A DNA stretch of 64,000 nucleotides from Craspedostauros australis (Eukaryota; Bacillariophyta; Bacillariophyceae; Mastogloiales; Achnanthaceae). Both the position numbers and the translations under genes were made by a program. Positions 21,201-32,723 of the stretch are shown here, one piece after another. The DNA lies in contig JAMXDE010000012.1 in assembly GCA_026770025.1 (NCBI GenBank), forward strand, positions 124,001-188,000. The letters are read 5' to 3'. A model generated the notes under the pieces. The model was not told where the DNA came from and did no database searches. It saw only the letters and a program-made list of their open reading frames with translations. Position 1 is the first letter of the stretch. The number at the start of each line of letters is the position of its first letter.

Positions 21201-24070
21201 ACAACGCTGGCGGCATCTGATTCCGTGTTGGCGATGGGACTGAGCGCGGCGGAATCCTTCATGTTGTTCACGAGCAGATCGAGGTTGGCTTCAATCTCGA
21301 TTGTTGCATCTTCGCCGGACATAATGGCAGGCTGGAGTTCTACGTCCCCTGGAGCTTGATCTGGACTCTGCACGTCGATGTTGTGCGCAGGTCGGATGCC
21401 GAAGAGCGCCTTCGCCTTGCTTTGGGGCATTGGGGTTAGGCTGATCGACGGGCTGCCAATGCGATACTCGGCTGCCTCTGGTGAACCGAAGGCGACGGTG
21501 CGAGGGTTGAACTTGTTGAAGGCGGCCGCCAGCGGTCGTCTCTTCTTGCGTGAACTCAAGATGCCTTGCAGAGGCTTTGATTCGGGTCTGCTTCTGCTCG
21601 GGTCGATGCTGCTTGTGTTGGAGCCGCCCCCTTTGGCCTTGGGATGAGGAGATGTGAAGAGGATGTTGCGGGAGCTCCGGGTTGTTGGCTTGGAGTTGGA
21701 GAGGTTCGCAGAGGCGTTGTTGTTGTTTGTGATGCTTGAACCTGATGTCCACTTTCGCTTACCTGTGGGCGTGAACATCTGCAAAGGAGCAGTTGACTCA
21801 TCGAAAGTGTCTTCATTGGACGTATCCATGGGACTCGCGAGGTTGGACATGTAGGATTCATCGTTGCCGAAAGTGCTGCCGAACGGCTGGGACTTAGCCT
21901 TTTCGGTAGCTGTTATCTGCGTCTGCGTGTTTGCGTTTGTGCTTGTTGCCGCTGCCGTTGGTGGGGATGTGGAGATAGATGTTGAATCAAGTTCATCAGT
22001 CTGCACTGGCTTGTTCTTGCTGTTGCCGTCTCCTTGTGCTTGTATTGGCGACTTGGCCTTGGCAGCACCCACGTTCGAAGCATTCTCCACAATGGGCGCG
22101 ACTGTATCCTTGGATGCACTGCCGATGTTGGTATCGGCGTCCATCTTCTGCTCTGCCTCGCTCGGTTCCGACACATCCGGCGCAGTCGTGGACTTGGACT
22201 TGGACGAATCAGTGATCATGAAATCGGCATCATCCTTGCTTTCGTTGATGGCAGAGAGCGAGGTGATTCCTTCCGAAGATATCTTGCTGATCGAGCTCTT
22301 TCGTGACATCTTGTTGTTGGATGGTCCAAAGAGGGAGTTGAGATCAGAAAGATCGGCAGTCTCATCGCTGGCTGTCTGGTTGGAATCAAATGGTGACTTG
22401 GAGAGGGAGAGGTTGAACTGCTCCGTTGCACTGATGGTGGACGGCGTGCTAGCGCTGGATGGCGACGCTGACGTACCAAAGAGCTCTCTGAAGCCATCCG
22501 AGTCCATGGTTTCATCACCGAAGGAGACATCCACCGTGCTTTCTCTCCTGCCGAGCATGCTCCCCAACGTGTCGATTGTCTTTCCGTTGGTTGACATGGT
22601 GGACTTTCTCCTTCTCTTCTTTTGCTTGGAAATGACGTGCGTGACGCTGACAGTATCCGGATTGCTGCTGAGAGCTGACGAAGACGCCGAAGGCTGCGTT
22701 GATTTTGAATCGGAGGCGGGAGTGGAGACTGAGGGTTGCAGAAGCTCTGCCGTCGATTCCTGTGAGGCCCCCAAGAGTTTGGCCAGATTCATTGTTGAAG
22801 ACAAATCGCTGTCTCCTTCGTCGGCGCCAACGTCCTTGTTGATGATAGACACAGGAGCATCATCTGTTTCCTGTCCGTGTTCATGTTCCTCCGCATTGGA
22901 TTCCTTGCTCTTCATGCCATTGACGCCAACACCGCTGCCAGCATCTTCACTGTTCCCACCATTGACTTGCATGTCCAACCCACCGCTCTGTAGCAAGTCA
23001 TCAGTATGGACAGATGCAGGAATGGGCTTCGACAGTGGAATGGGAGACGACTGCTGCATATCCGGCGATGGCACACTCTGATCATCCTGTTCCTTGGTGG
23101 GGGTTTGATCATGCGAGGAAGGACCGAAGAGATCTGCCATGTCCCCAAGGCTTGCAGTATCCGTACTCGTGTTGTGTTGGGGTGATTCGAGTTTGGCATC
23201 GCTGGGAGTGGTGATTCCATCGCCATCTCCACTTCGTTCAGTCTGCTTGTCGGACGACGCCTTGGATTGGTCAGCGCCGATGGAAGACATGCTCTGCGTA
23301 CCAGTATTGGATGCGACAACCGTCTCTTGGGACAGTCCTTGCGAGTTTGTCTGGGATCGCGCCTGTAAGTACATCTGCAGGTGGAGATGAGATGCCGGAG
23401 ACGCCTGCGCAGACAACGGTTGGTTCTGTGCGACATCGCTGCTGTTTGTGGCATTGGGCGAATGCTGATGCCCGACGAGCGGGTCAATAGCAGGCGCAAC
23501 GGATGCAGCCGGTGGCAGAATCCCAACAGACAGCCTCCTCGCGGTGTCCTTCTCTCGCCTTCGCACTTTGGAGGCCTTCAATTCTGCCGTCAACCGAAGC
23601 AGGCTGCTGGGCGAAGCAGACACTCTGGATCTCAACGACGGAGATGAGGCTGCTCTGAGCACCGGTTGCTTGACCATCGGAGATGCATCACTGGGACCGA
23701 TCTGACTGATCTGGGTGCTGTGTCGTCGTGGTACCAGCACCCTTCTCTGATCGTTGCTGCCTTGGTTGTGGCTGTTGGTGGAGGCAGCGAGGTTGCCACC
23801 ATCCAACGAGTCCTGTCGGCGGGATGTTTCATCAGCATCCACACTCTCGAGTCCACCATCGTCATTGGATGCCGTCATTTGCAGAGATGCCGGCGAAGTC
23901 CTTGGCAACGGCGATGCAGCGGACGAAGCTGGAGACATGGAGAGCAGCTGATCCAGCTGGTTCTTCTGAAACGACCCATCCAAGCTCATTGTCTCGTCTT
24001 CTGCTGCCTCCTTTGGCTGCGCGTGCGATCGCACAGCCTGCAGCTGCACATCGACGTTCTCCTTGTCCAT
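18225..24070 (-). CDS. KNL1: Kinetochore scaffold KNL1/Spc105/Spc7 (two exons, 1864 aa)
   Basis: CDS is complement(join(18225..19061,19313..24070)). The donor GTAAGT and acceptor CTGCAG join in phase 0. The open frame continues upstream to a TTG, but the first ATG (24070) begins MDKENVDVQL and is preferred. KNL1 joins the Mis12 and Ndc80 complexes and recruits checkpoint proteins to the outer kinetochore. The first 1400 residues are disordered and carry degenerate MELT-like repeats (TIEIEANLDLLV, TVELEIGMDQLL, TVELEEGMTNVL) and several LFG repeats. A PP1-type RVxF site fits RTVAF, followed by GSPEAAEYRIGSP. The C-terminus has a Spc7-like helical part (from about FNAFAARTSDAMVRLG), a coiled coil (STLEDSVDDLEHELEEARR) and a region shaped like the RWD domain, with EVERLGHRYGV. 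Identification rests on this architecture and on the C-terminal match. Confidence 0.8.
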
Positions 24071-24784
24071 CGTGTGGGTGTGGATGTGGGTGGTAGCAGC
24101 AGTGGCTCTCAGTGATGGCGTTTGATGCTTGAACGATGTCGCAACTGATGCTGTTGTTGACGATGTTATCGTTGGCGGAGCAGATGTCTTTGCTGTAGTG
24201 AGTGTTGCCTCGGCTCGTATCCACAACGATGGTCGTCCCAATGGTGGAGTGACTGATGTTGCCTCTGTTGGTGTCAGATGCCTTCTTGCTTGTTGCGCTT
24301 CGTTTGGTGTCTTGCTTCGCGTGCCTCATTTTCTTGTTGTGCTTTTCATTCTTCCCACCAACTCCGACCAAGATTCAAAATTTGAAATCCGGTTTGTACC
24401 AGACACCGTAGATTTCAACGTGGAAGCACACACATCGCGTTGAGTCGGGCATGTTGTTGTTGATTGAATTCGATGGAGTCAAGCAAAAAAGACATTTGGG
24501 ACTATGGCAGACCGTGAATCACACGAATAAGTCATTCTTGGAGAAGGTTGCATTCGCGTTCGCGAGTCGATGTCAAGAAGCGTTCTTGGTGATTGCTTCG
24601 TGTCCAGACACGATCTTTTCTGTGGAATCTGACTGTATCCTCCGTCATGTGGGCATCATCAGCCCTCTCCCGCCTTGTCTGATGCCGCTCATTCCACCCA
24701 TACCTGCACAATCGTGGATAGAGTTGAGCACCCATACATGCGAGCACTCCAACCAAGAAGACGATAACAACGACAGTAACAACA
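24071..24784. promoter_or_regulatory. Divergent promoter region between KNL1 and ferrochelatase genes
   Basis: 714 bp separate two divergent start codons. The KNL1 side is rich in GTTGTTGA-type repeats. The ferrochelatase side has an ACAACGACAGTAACAAC tract just before the ATG, like other 5' UTRs here. No separate gene is visible. Confidence 0.5.
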
Positions 24785-26018
24785 ATGATCGTGCGAATGA
24801 ATCGTATTTCCCTGGCCTGCGTCTGCGCCGGATCAGTGATCGTGAGCACGCAGGCATGGACGACCGCTCCATCTGTTGTTTCGCTGCTGCGTCAACAACG
24901 ACATGCATCGCTGTGCATGGCATCGAACGACAAGGAACCGGATCTGTTTGAGTACTTTGATCCGCTCCTCAGCCCGCATGCGTATCCGCAAGGCATCTCG
25001 CCGGACACGAAGCCGAAGCGCGATGCTGCTGTCGAGAAGAAAGAAGCCGTGGCGCAAAGCAGCGGTGAGGAGGAAACGCCAAAGGCGCCATCCGTAGAGA
25101 GCTCCCCAGGAGGCGTGCAGCAGGATCTGTTTGAGTATTTCGATCCGTTGAAGAGCCCGCACGAGTATCCCAATGGCATTGGCGGTGCGACGCAGGACAA
25201 GCCGAAGAAGGACAGCCCGTTGCGTTTGACGAAGGGCATTCGACGAAATCAGCAATCGTCGCCAGCGCGCAACACAGTGCCGTCCCGCAGCGGGAAGATG
25301 GGCATCCTCCTCATGGATCATGGCTCCAAGAATCCTGCCAGCAACGAGCGGTTGTTGAAATTGGCGGAGCTCTATCAGCTGACAATCGACGATGATTCCA
25401 TCGTCGTTAAGGCAGCGCATATGGAGATCGTTCCCCCTTTTATTCCAGATGGGCTTCAGGCATTGCTCGATGAAGGTGTTGGTACGTTCCTTGGCAGACA
25501 AACACCACGCACACAAAACAGCAAGCAACATGATCTCAATCTCTGTCAAATACGACTATGTGTGTTGACAATCATGCCTTGCATTGCTACCAACCGATAC
25601 AATTCTCATCCTGACTTGGTATTGCTGACTTGATATTGCTAACTTGTACTGCTACCATACATTATTGGACCAAACGCCACATTACTTCCCCTCTCCACCA
25701 ATCTTCCCTTGCACTGCCAATGTCCGGTTGCAACCCATTGCAACAGACGAGATCATATGCCATCCGTACTTCCTCAGCCCCGGTCGTCACGTTACCAAGG
25801 ATATTCCGGAAATTATGTCCGATGCCATTCAGGACATGAACATCGAGATTCCCATCGTCATCACGGACCCCGTCGGATCCAACACGCAGCTCATGATCGG
25901 TGCCATCCACTCGCTCGTTCGGGAATCCGCCACCACCCTTCGAGCGCAAAAGGTCAACACGCAGAACATCGCTGCGCCGGAACCATCGCAAATCGACAAG
26001 GGAACCTTCATCCAGTGA
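24785..26018 (+). CDS. SIRB: Plastid sirohydrochlorin ferrochelatase, CbiX/SirB family (two exons, 322 aa)
   Basis: CDS is join(24785..25481,25747..26018). The donor G|GTACGT and acceptor CAACAG join in phase 1 and rebuild LLDEGVDEIICHPYF, the CbiX core. The family inserts Fe2+ into sirohydrochlorin to make siroheme for plastid nitrite and sulfite reductases. The N-terminus is a signal peptide (MNRISLACVCAGSVIVS; Met5 is an alternative start) with QAW at the ASAFAP position. A linker of about 120 residues then carries two copies of an 18-residue motif, LFEYFDPLLSPHAYPQGI and LFEYFDPLKSPHEYPNGI. The CbiX domain starts at MGILLMDHGSKNPASN, where His is the expected metal ligand, and ends after LSPGRHVTKDIPEI and TDPVGSN. 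One CbiX domain is present, as in plant SirB. The gene is convergent with the D3 gene, 86 bp away. Confidence 0.88.
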
Positions 26019-26104
26019 GAATCGTTCACCATCCATCATCCAGCAGTCATCAATCTACCCAACGAGTACGGATATGCCAACACAGCGAATCCCAATCGCT
26101 TCCA

Positions 26105-29100
26105 TCATTGATTGCCAATGACTGCGGTAAAGGTGGCAGGTGGCGCGTGCGATTTGTGTTTCGACTTCGTTGCGTGCTGTCGAGCGTCGTATTCGATCTC
26201 CTTCAACAGCGTGGGGTCATTCGTCAGGAACTCCTTTACCTCACTCTTGTAGTTGCGAAAGATGTACACCAAGTACGACATCAGATCCTTCAGCAGTGGT
26301 GAGCATGAAGCCTGCGTCCACGATCACCACATTCGTTGAGTAGAGTAGAGCAGAGTAGCGTAGCGCAGATTGATACGCACAATGAAGATGCCGTGCGACC
26401 AACCGTTCATGGGATAGCGATAGCAATAAGAAGAGAATCACCATGCAACGTTAGATAAAGTACTCAATCATGCTCCAAAACAATGCACAGTACATGCCAA
26501 ACGATACACCAACACGCCAATGCAACGATGCACCAATACAACGACACGACAGCCCGATGCAGCAAAACAGCAACCGAGCACACATATACGATGACTCCCA
26601 CCAAGTTCAACTTACCTGCAAGACCGCCTTCAGATTGCACAGGATGGGCAAGATGATCTCGATTAGGTGCTTCCTGCTGATGTTCGACAGCAACCGACTC
26701 TTCGCGGCCACGATCTGCTTGCCTGGGTTTGCAGTCATGTTCGGATCCACGATCTCCATCTCATCATCCTGATCGTGCACCTTGCCAACCTTCAGCATCT
26801 TGTGCGTCAGGATGTAGAACGAGTCGTTCAGAACGGCCACGGCGCCTTCGTACCTCTCCTCGGCGGAAACCTGCGGACGTCGGCACACCAATGCCAGGTC
26901 GCCATCTCTCGCGCTCGATGCGCTGCCCAACACCTCCTTCGCCAAACGTGCCGTGATGCCAATCTTCTCCTCATCAGAAAGCTTCGACAGCATCAAATCG
27001 TACATCAGCCGACGCCTCGCTTCCCCCACGGCGCCTCGCAGGTCGATCCCATCGAATCCAACCGCGATCCCGCTGCCACCATCGCCATTCGTTGCCGCTG
27101 ACACGTAGATCGGATGTGCCGTGCAGCGATTCAGCACGAAGATGGATTCGACGAACTGGTTGAAGAACAACTTCGGGTACCTCACCCACAGCGGCCCGGA
27201 TAGCACGCTCTCCGCAAGCTGGGCCACGGTGTCGTCATCATCGGATGAAGCCACCAGGAATCGGTGGAAAAGCAAGCCTCTCCATTTCACGTAATCCTGC
27301 AACAGCAGGCTTGATAGCATCAGAATGGCGTGCTTGCGCACGATGGCCATTTGCGGTTGAGGGACCTTCAGGATCTGCATCTCCGAAGCGTTCACGCCTG
27401 ACTGCAAGCACGATGCCATCACGGGGAGGTACCGGTCCGCCATATTGGTGTATCGGATGCAGAGATCACCCAGCACCAACAGGGCGTTGCTCTGGACTGC
27501 GGGGCTCGCGTTGGCGGTCGCAGGATGGAGCTCCCGAGCGAACAGATTCAACGAGGTCTTGGCCAACGTCTCGTCTCGAAGGCACATCTTCCCCAGCACA
27601 ACGAAGGCATGGGCACGGATGCTCTCCGGTGTCCTCACTGTCTCCGCACCTGGCAGGTGGGCGGGGAGGAGTGCCATCACCACATCCTGAAGCTTGCGCG
27701 ACGGAAGCTCGGTCACGCTGCGAAGGATTTCCTCGGGCGATGTGTGGCCCTGCTGTCTTGCATCGGCGCCATTGGAACCATTCTTGCTGTTCTTCGCCAC
27801 AGATTTGGCTTTAGGCTTGTCATCATCTGCCTTGAAGCCGAGCATCGTCAATTCACCGACAGTGTGCAATGCACGAACAGCATCCCGTGAAAGCCTGTGT
27901 CCGATGGCATGTGGATTGGCGTTGTCATGATCATCAAGCTTCACGGCTCGTTGCGCGAAGTCGGTCAACTCCAATTCGCACGCGGCAAGTGACTTGCGGA
28001 TCCATTTGCCGTACTCGGTCTTGATGGTGTCGGTATCCTTCCAGCTCACGGTGTACAGCGATGCCAAGGCCGTCACGGCAGAACCGATGACATCCGGTGG
28101 GAACGCAAACCGCTCCACGCACTTGGTGAGATCAGCACTGCACTCACGTGCTTCGTGGACATCGAGCCGGAAGGCCAGATGGGAGAGGACCACCAAGGAG
28201 GAACGCAGCGTAACGCGAAGCAACAGAGTGCTCTGACGGTCGTCTTCGGGACTCAACGATGACCGCAGGTGCGGTTTAAGTCGCTTCAGTGTCCGACGCC
28301 ACGCGGAAAGGCAAAACCCAAGTCCCTCCACGCAATCTTCGATGGCTTCGATCATTTGCACCTTCCATTCTTTCTTTACGACCAGCGAAGTCACCAAGGT
28401 ATCGAGCATGGTCCAGATCGCAACAGTCCTCGTTTGCTGCTCGGTGTACTCCGCATCGTCCTCAAATGCCACCGCCTTGGTGTTGGAGTTGGAGTTCAGG
28501 TTGCCGTCCTCCTCAGCCCCATCCGACTTCTGGGCATCCAGTTCGCTTCGATGGGCCATGCGGACCAAGCGCTCGACCAAGGTCGTGGTGATACGGGAAG
28601 GGTCATCCGTTGCCAGTTGCTTGAACGTCGCGCCGAGGGCGAGGATTCCATTCTTTGCTGAGCCTTGCGATCCACGAGAAGCCCCGATGCAACCAAGGAT
28701 ACGGCAGGCTTGCTCGCAGGACTTCCCGTCCAAGTTCGTCAGGAAGGGTGCAATCAGAACTTCGTTGACCAAACCGAGCAAGCGCTGTTGCGACCTCGTC
28801 GTATCGTCTTCAAGTACCATGGGAAGTACACACGATGACCAGGCTTCTTCGAGCTTGTTCCACGTCTCCTGTTTGTCATGGGACGACGCAAGCATGTGGT
28901 CCCCACCGTCGGCGCTGCTATGACTCTTTCTCCTCTCTTCCAGCAGCAATGTGGTCAACGCCTGCGCAGCTGCTGTACGCGTCAGCAGGGACTTGTCTTG
29001 TGTGAGCTCGCACAGTGCCGCGACGTTGCGTTCGGCGTCCAAACCCTGAGCCATGAGCAGCAGCTGTCCGAAGCTCGAGATGGCGGCCTTGCGCACCAAT

Positions 29101-31517
29101 GCCGATTCGTCCTGCAGAGCTCGTTTGCGCAGCGCGAACAACAGTGTCTCGTCCACCACCATCCATGCCTTGTCCGATTCAGGGGCTTCGTTGATGCTGT
29201 TGCTATTTGCAAGAGCATTCGCACTAGTGAGGGCGCTGTTGGAGACGTCACGGTTCGCGACCGTTCCCAACGCTGATGCTGCCCTTGCACGAACTGTTGC
29301 AATGCGATCCACGAGACGTCCTTGCAATGCCTCGAACATGACATGTGGCAACGCATCTGCTGGTGCCAACATTCGGGTCGGATCAGCGGGTGATGGAGTT
29401 CGTGCGATTCCATCGTCATTCGTGTCGGGTGTCGCTGCTTGATTCAGTTGCGTTGGGCTCTGCATGGCGGTGGCACCCTCCCCAAGGATCTCAATGGAAC
29501 TCGCGGGGCTGGTCCTGTGATCGCGAATGAGCCATGGCTGGCAAAGAATGTGGCTCATCCATTCGCATGCCATGAGTCTGTGGACGCTCACTTTGGACTG
29601 CGCAAGTCGGATGACGAACTGCAGGATGTGGGTGCGTTCTGGGATCGGAAGGTCTCCCAAGCACGAGTTGATGGTCGAGAGGATGGCATGTCGAACCCTC
29701 GCCTTCTCCAGTCCAGTTCGGAAGGTGGCAATCTTCTGGAAGAACCCCACGAAGATGGAGAGCAGGGGGCGAAGAGACTTGCCGCTGCCTGGGTTCTCCT
29801 TGCGCCGGCTGTTGTTGTTGTGGCCTCTACTACCGTTCCTCTTCAGTGCTGGAGACGTCAAGACGGGTCTGGACCGTCCATCCGCTGATCTGCGTTTCTT
29901 GCGGTGGGATTTGGGCGTGCGTTTCATGACGGAGTTAGCGGTGGCGGTGGTGGTACCTGGCGTCGTGGACTGCAATCGACGCCGTTGTTGAGTTGGGGTG
30001 TTGAAGGAGTTGGGACCGTCCTTCTCCGCGATCTTTGTGATCGTCAGCAGCATGCGTCGAATCCACTTGGATGACTCCTCTTGTGCGGCGAAACGCCCCT
30101 TCTCACCTCCTGGTAGTCCTGCACTGACAGCCACGGTCACGTAGGGGAGAGTTTGTCGCAGGATCACCTTGCAAGTCTCGATGCGATGTTGTGCATCTCC
30201 CCGAGACAGGGTTGCGTCGATGGCACTTTTCATGCTGTCCAGCAGGTCCTTGGTGCTGAATCCTTGCCTACTGCACAGTTCCTGTGCAGCAGTTGGGCAC
30301 GACGCACATGTGACGTAGCAGACAACGAGCGTTTCCAACAGCGCCTCACGGGCCTCGCTGGTCCAGCTCGAGAACTCCTTTTGGAATGGAATGTTGGCCA
30401 ATTCCTTCGCCACCGCAAAGCCAAGGGCATGCGGCGATGCGGCGGATGTGCTGCCTGAGCTAGCAAAGCTCGAGTTGATGGAATCGTCGATGCTGGGCTT
30501 GGTGCTCTGTCTGCAGGAACGCATGCGTCCTTGGCGCGTCGCATTGCCGTGGCTGCCAGCACGTTGCTTCTTGCGTGGTTGGGCAGCGGAACTGTTGCGA
30601 TTGGATTTGCCAGACGAGCTCTGCCGCGCCGTGCTCGTCCTGCCTTGCGTCGATTTTCTCGATGATGGTGTTGATGATGAGAGCTCCAGGGACCACCTTC
30701 TCGACAAGGCTGTGAGCGATGTGAGACCTTGAAGCTCCAGGAAGGATGACGCCCAAGCACCGGGACGTGACGCCAGATGGGCGTAGAGACGTGCGGCCTG
30801 CATCGCTGCGAGCGTGATGGTGTTGGATCGCTTGCCTTGCATGACTTGCTCGTTTGCCTTGTCATCTTGGGTCGCAGGAAGCAGATCTTGCGCGTCCACA
30901 CGCTGCGTCATGAGGTTGGATATGGTGGATGCGATCTCTGAGACTTCGGCCGATGAGATGCGGCCTGAGGTGGTGGCGGTCGTGAGTGATGAAGCGATGG
31001 TATTCTGGCTTTCAAGGACATTGTCTGCCGAATCCGCACCTGCAGCCAAAGCCGCTGGTGAAAGCACCGTTCGAATGTTGCGTTGCTCCGGAACGTTGTG
31101 CAGTAGCTCCCAAAGTCGCTGGCATTGTTTGCCCTGGATCTTCTGCATCACCCTGTGCTTGGAGCGTTGCTTGCCATCGAGAGAGTCGTCATCGTCATCG
31201 TCAGATCCTTCCGATTCGCTGTCACCCAAGTCGATGCCAGCATCTGCTTGAGCTTGCCCCTCACCGACCAACAGGCTGTGCACCAGTTGGCCTATCTCAA
31301 TTGCTGTTCCGTCCATCATCATGTCGTCGTCATCATCGTCGTCATTGTCGTCACGGATGCCCTTGCTGACTTGATCACGACGGTCGAAGCCTGGGTGGGA
31401 TCTGTTCGACTTTGCGGTGCGCCTGGGAGGGGCGTCGTTCTCTTTGTCATCAAGGGCATGATTATCACCTGGTTGGAAGTTGCCGTCATCCGCAAAGAGT
31501 TCGATGCGCCTCACCAT
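26105..31517 (-). CDS. NCAPD3: Condensin-2 complex subunit D3 (two exons, 1702 aa)
   Basis: CDS is complement(join(26105..26311,26616..31517)). The donor CAG|GTAAGT and acceptor GACGCAG join in phase 0 and give LKAVLQASCSPLLKDLMS. The open frame extends upstream to a GTG, but the first ATG (31517) reads MVRRIELFADDG. D3 is the HEAT-repeat subunit of condensin II, which compacts mitotic chromosomes. An acidic N-terminus is followed by many helical repeats (RIATVRARAASALGTVANRD, VRKAAISSFGQLLLMAQG). The most conserved stretch is the family hallmark: VRKHAILMLSSLLLQDYVKW, then RGLLFHRFLV, with LGDLCIRYTNMADRYLP just before it. Exon 2 adds SYLVYIFRNYKSEVKEFL and EIEYDARQHA, as in other D3 proteins. 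Length is close to that of other D3 proteins. Confidence 0.93.
26312..26615 (-). other. Intron of the D3 gene with GAGTA-type repeat
   Basis: This is a 304 bp phase-0 intron with GTAAGT donor and GCAG acceptor. It contains GTTGAGTAGAGTAGAGCAG (26337-26355), a member of the dispersed TACTC/GAGTA repeat seen elsewhere in the window, and an A/C-rich stretch near the donor. Confidence 0.8.
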
Positions 31518-32723
31518 CGTTATTTTGTTGGCGTTGTTGTTGATGTTGATATTGATGCTGGGAGTGTTGATGTTCGTGGATGTATGTATGATTGTCAGAA
31601 GGCGGACCAAATGAATGATGCGATCGATGATGTGATCAATGAGATGTGGATGTTGGTTGTGCAAGTGAAAGTCACGCGCCACGCCGAGTGATTGTTGTGT
31701 TGTCTTGTGTGGTCGACACTACCGACAATGCGAGAACAAATCCGGACAGTGACATGCCTCCAATCGCCTTCCCCATGCTCGCAGACAAACAAGCCAAAGC
31801 CAGACAAGGATGCGGGTGCAATCACCATCACCATCAACATCAACAACACAGGCAACACGGCCAACAGAAATGTGCACACTTCATGTTTCGAATTGTTTGG
31901 TGGCTGCGTTCGAAAATGTGGTTGCGTGGTGTGTTGTTCTTTTGCACACGATGTGCTTGCGGCTTGAACCGTGTCGTTCCGCTAACAATAGTTTTCGAAC
32001 GAGCGAGTTGGCCAGTCGAGCTTGTCACACGATCGACAAATGCTGTTCAATGAGTACCATGGAACACTATGATACACCAAATAAGATACCACTTGATACC
32101 ATAGGTACTATATAGTATATCGATGTTCGAATCCTTGTTGCGTGTGTCATTTGGAACAATGACCGCGACTGCAATGACTGCGCACCCCACCGACGAAATC
32201 AAATTTTGGGTTTTGGATCTTGCGTCTGTCTGTTCGTCTCTCTGTTTGCTCCGTGTTGTTGCGCGTGGTGCGCGAACAACGGCGGTGGTGTGGATTTTCA
32301 CCAATTCAGGACGCGCGCGCCTCGTTGTGACGAGTACGATCTATCCAATGGCGTGGCACAGAGAGAAGCCGACGGTGGCAAGAACTCCAAGAAACGCGGA
32401 CGCCTGCATGACCGAAAACAAAAGCCAGAACAACACGGTCAGCCACAGTAACACCAACAACAAGAGCGGCTGCCACTTCCAGTGAAAGAGGAAACATCTC
32501 GCTTCTCCCCCCGTCATTCGTCAACATCAAAAGGTCACACCAGAAGCATCCACACCACATTTCCATCGAATAGACGTGTATCACATTGCATCTCCACAAC
32601 CGCATCGACATTAACAGCAACAGCAATAGCAACAGCATTAGCATCAGCATTAGCAACAATAACAGTAACAACATCCAACCAAGACAACCAAGGCAACCAA
32701 GATAGTCAAGACAACCAACCACC
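31518..32723. promoter_or_regulatory. Divergent promoter region between D3 and coronin
   Basis: 1.2 kb separate two divergent start codons. The D3 5' side has GTTGATGTTGATATTGATG-type repeats (about 31530-31560). The coronin side has an AGCAAC/AGCATT hexamer tract (about 32618-32670), probably 5' UTR. A palindromic AT stretch (TACTATATAGTATA) lies at 32107-32120. No coding region is supported. Confidence 0.5.

Noticed and set aside
31518-31682. Extension of the D3 protein N-terminus to 31682
   Set aside because: The extension begins with GTG and consists of translated repeat-rich 5' UTR (Ile/Asn/His runs); the first ATG is at 31517.
32045-32135. Possible tRNA suggested by GTTCGAATCC near 32126
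   Set aside because: The 60 bases upstream have no D-arm or acceptor stem that pairs, so no cloverleaf can be drawn.
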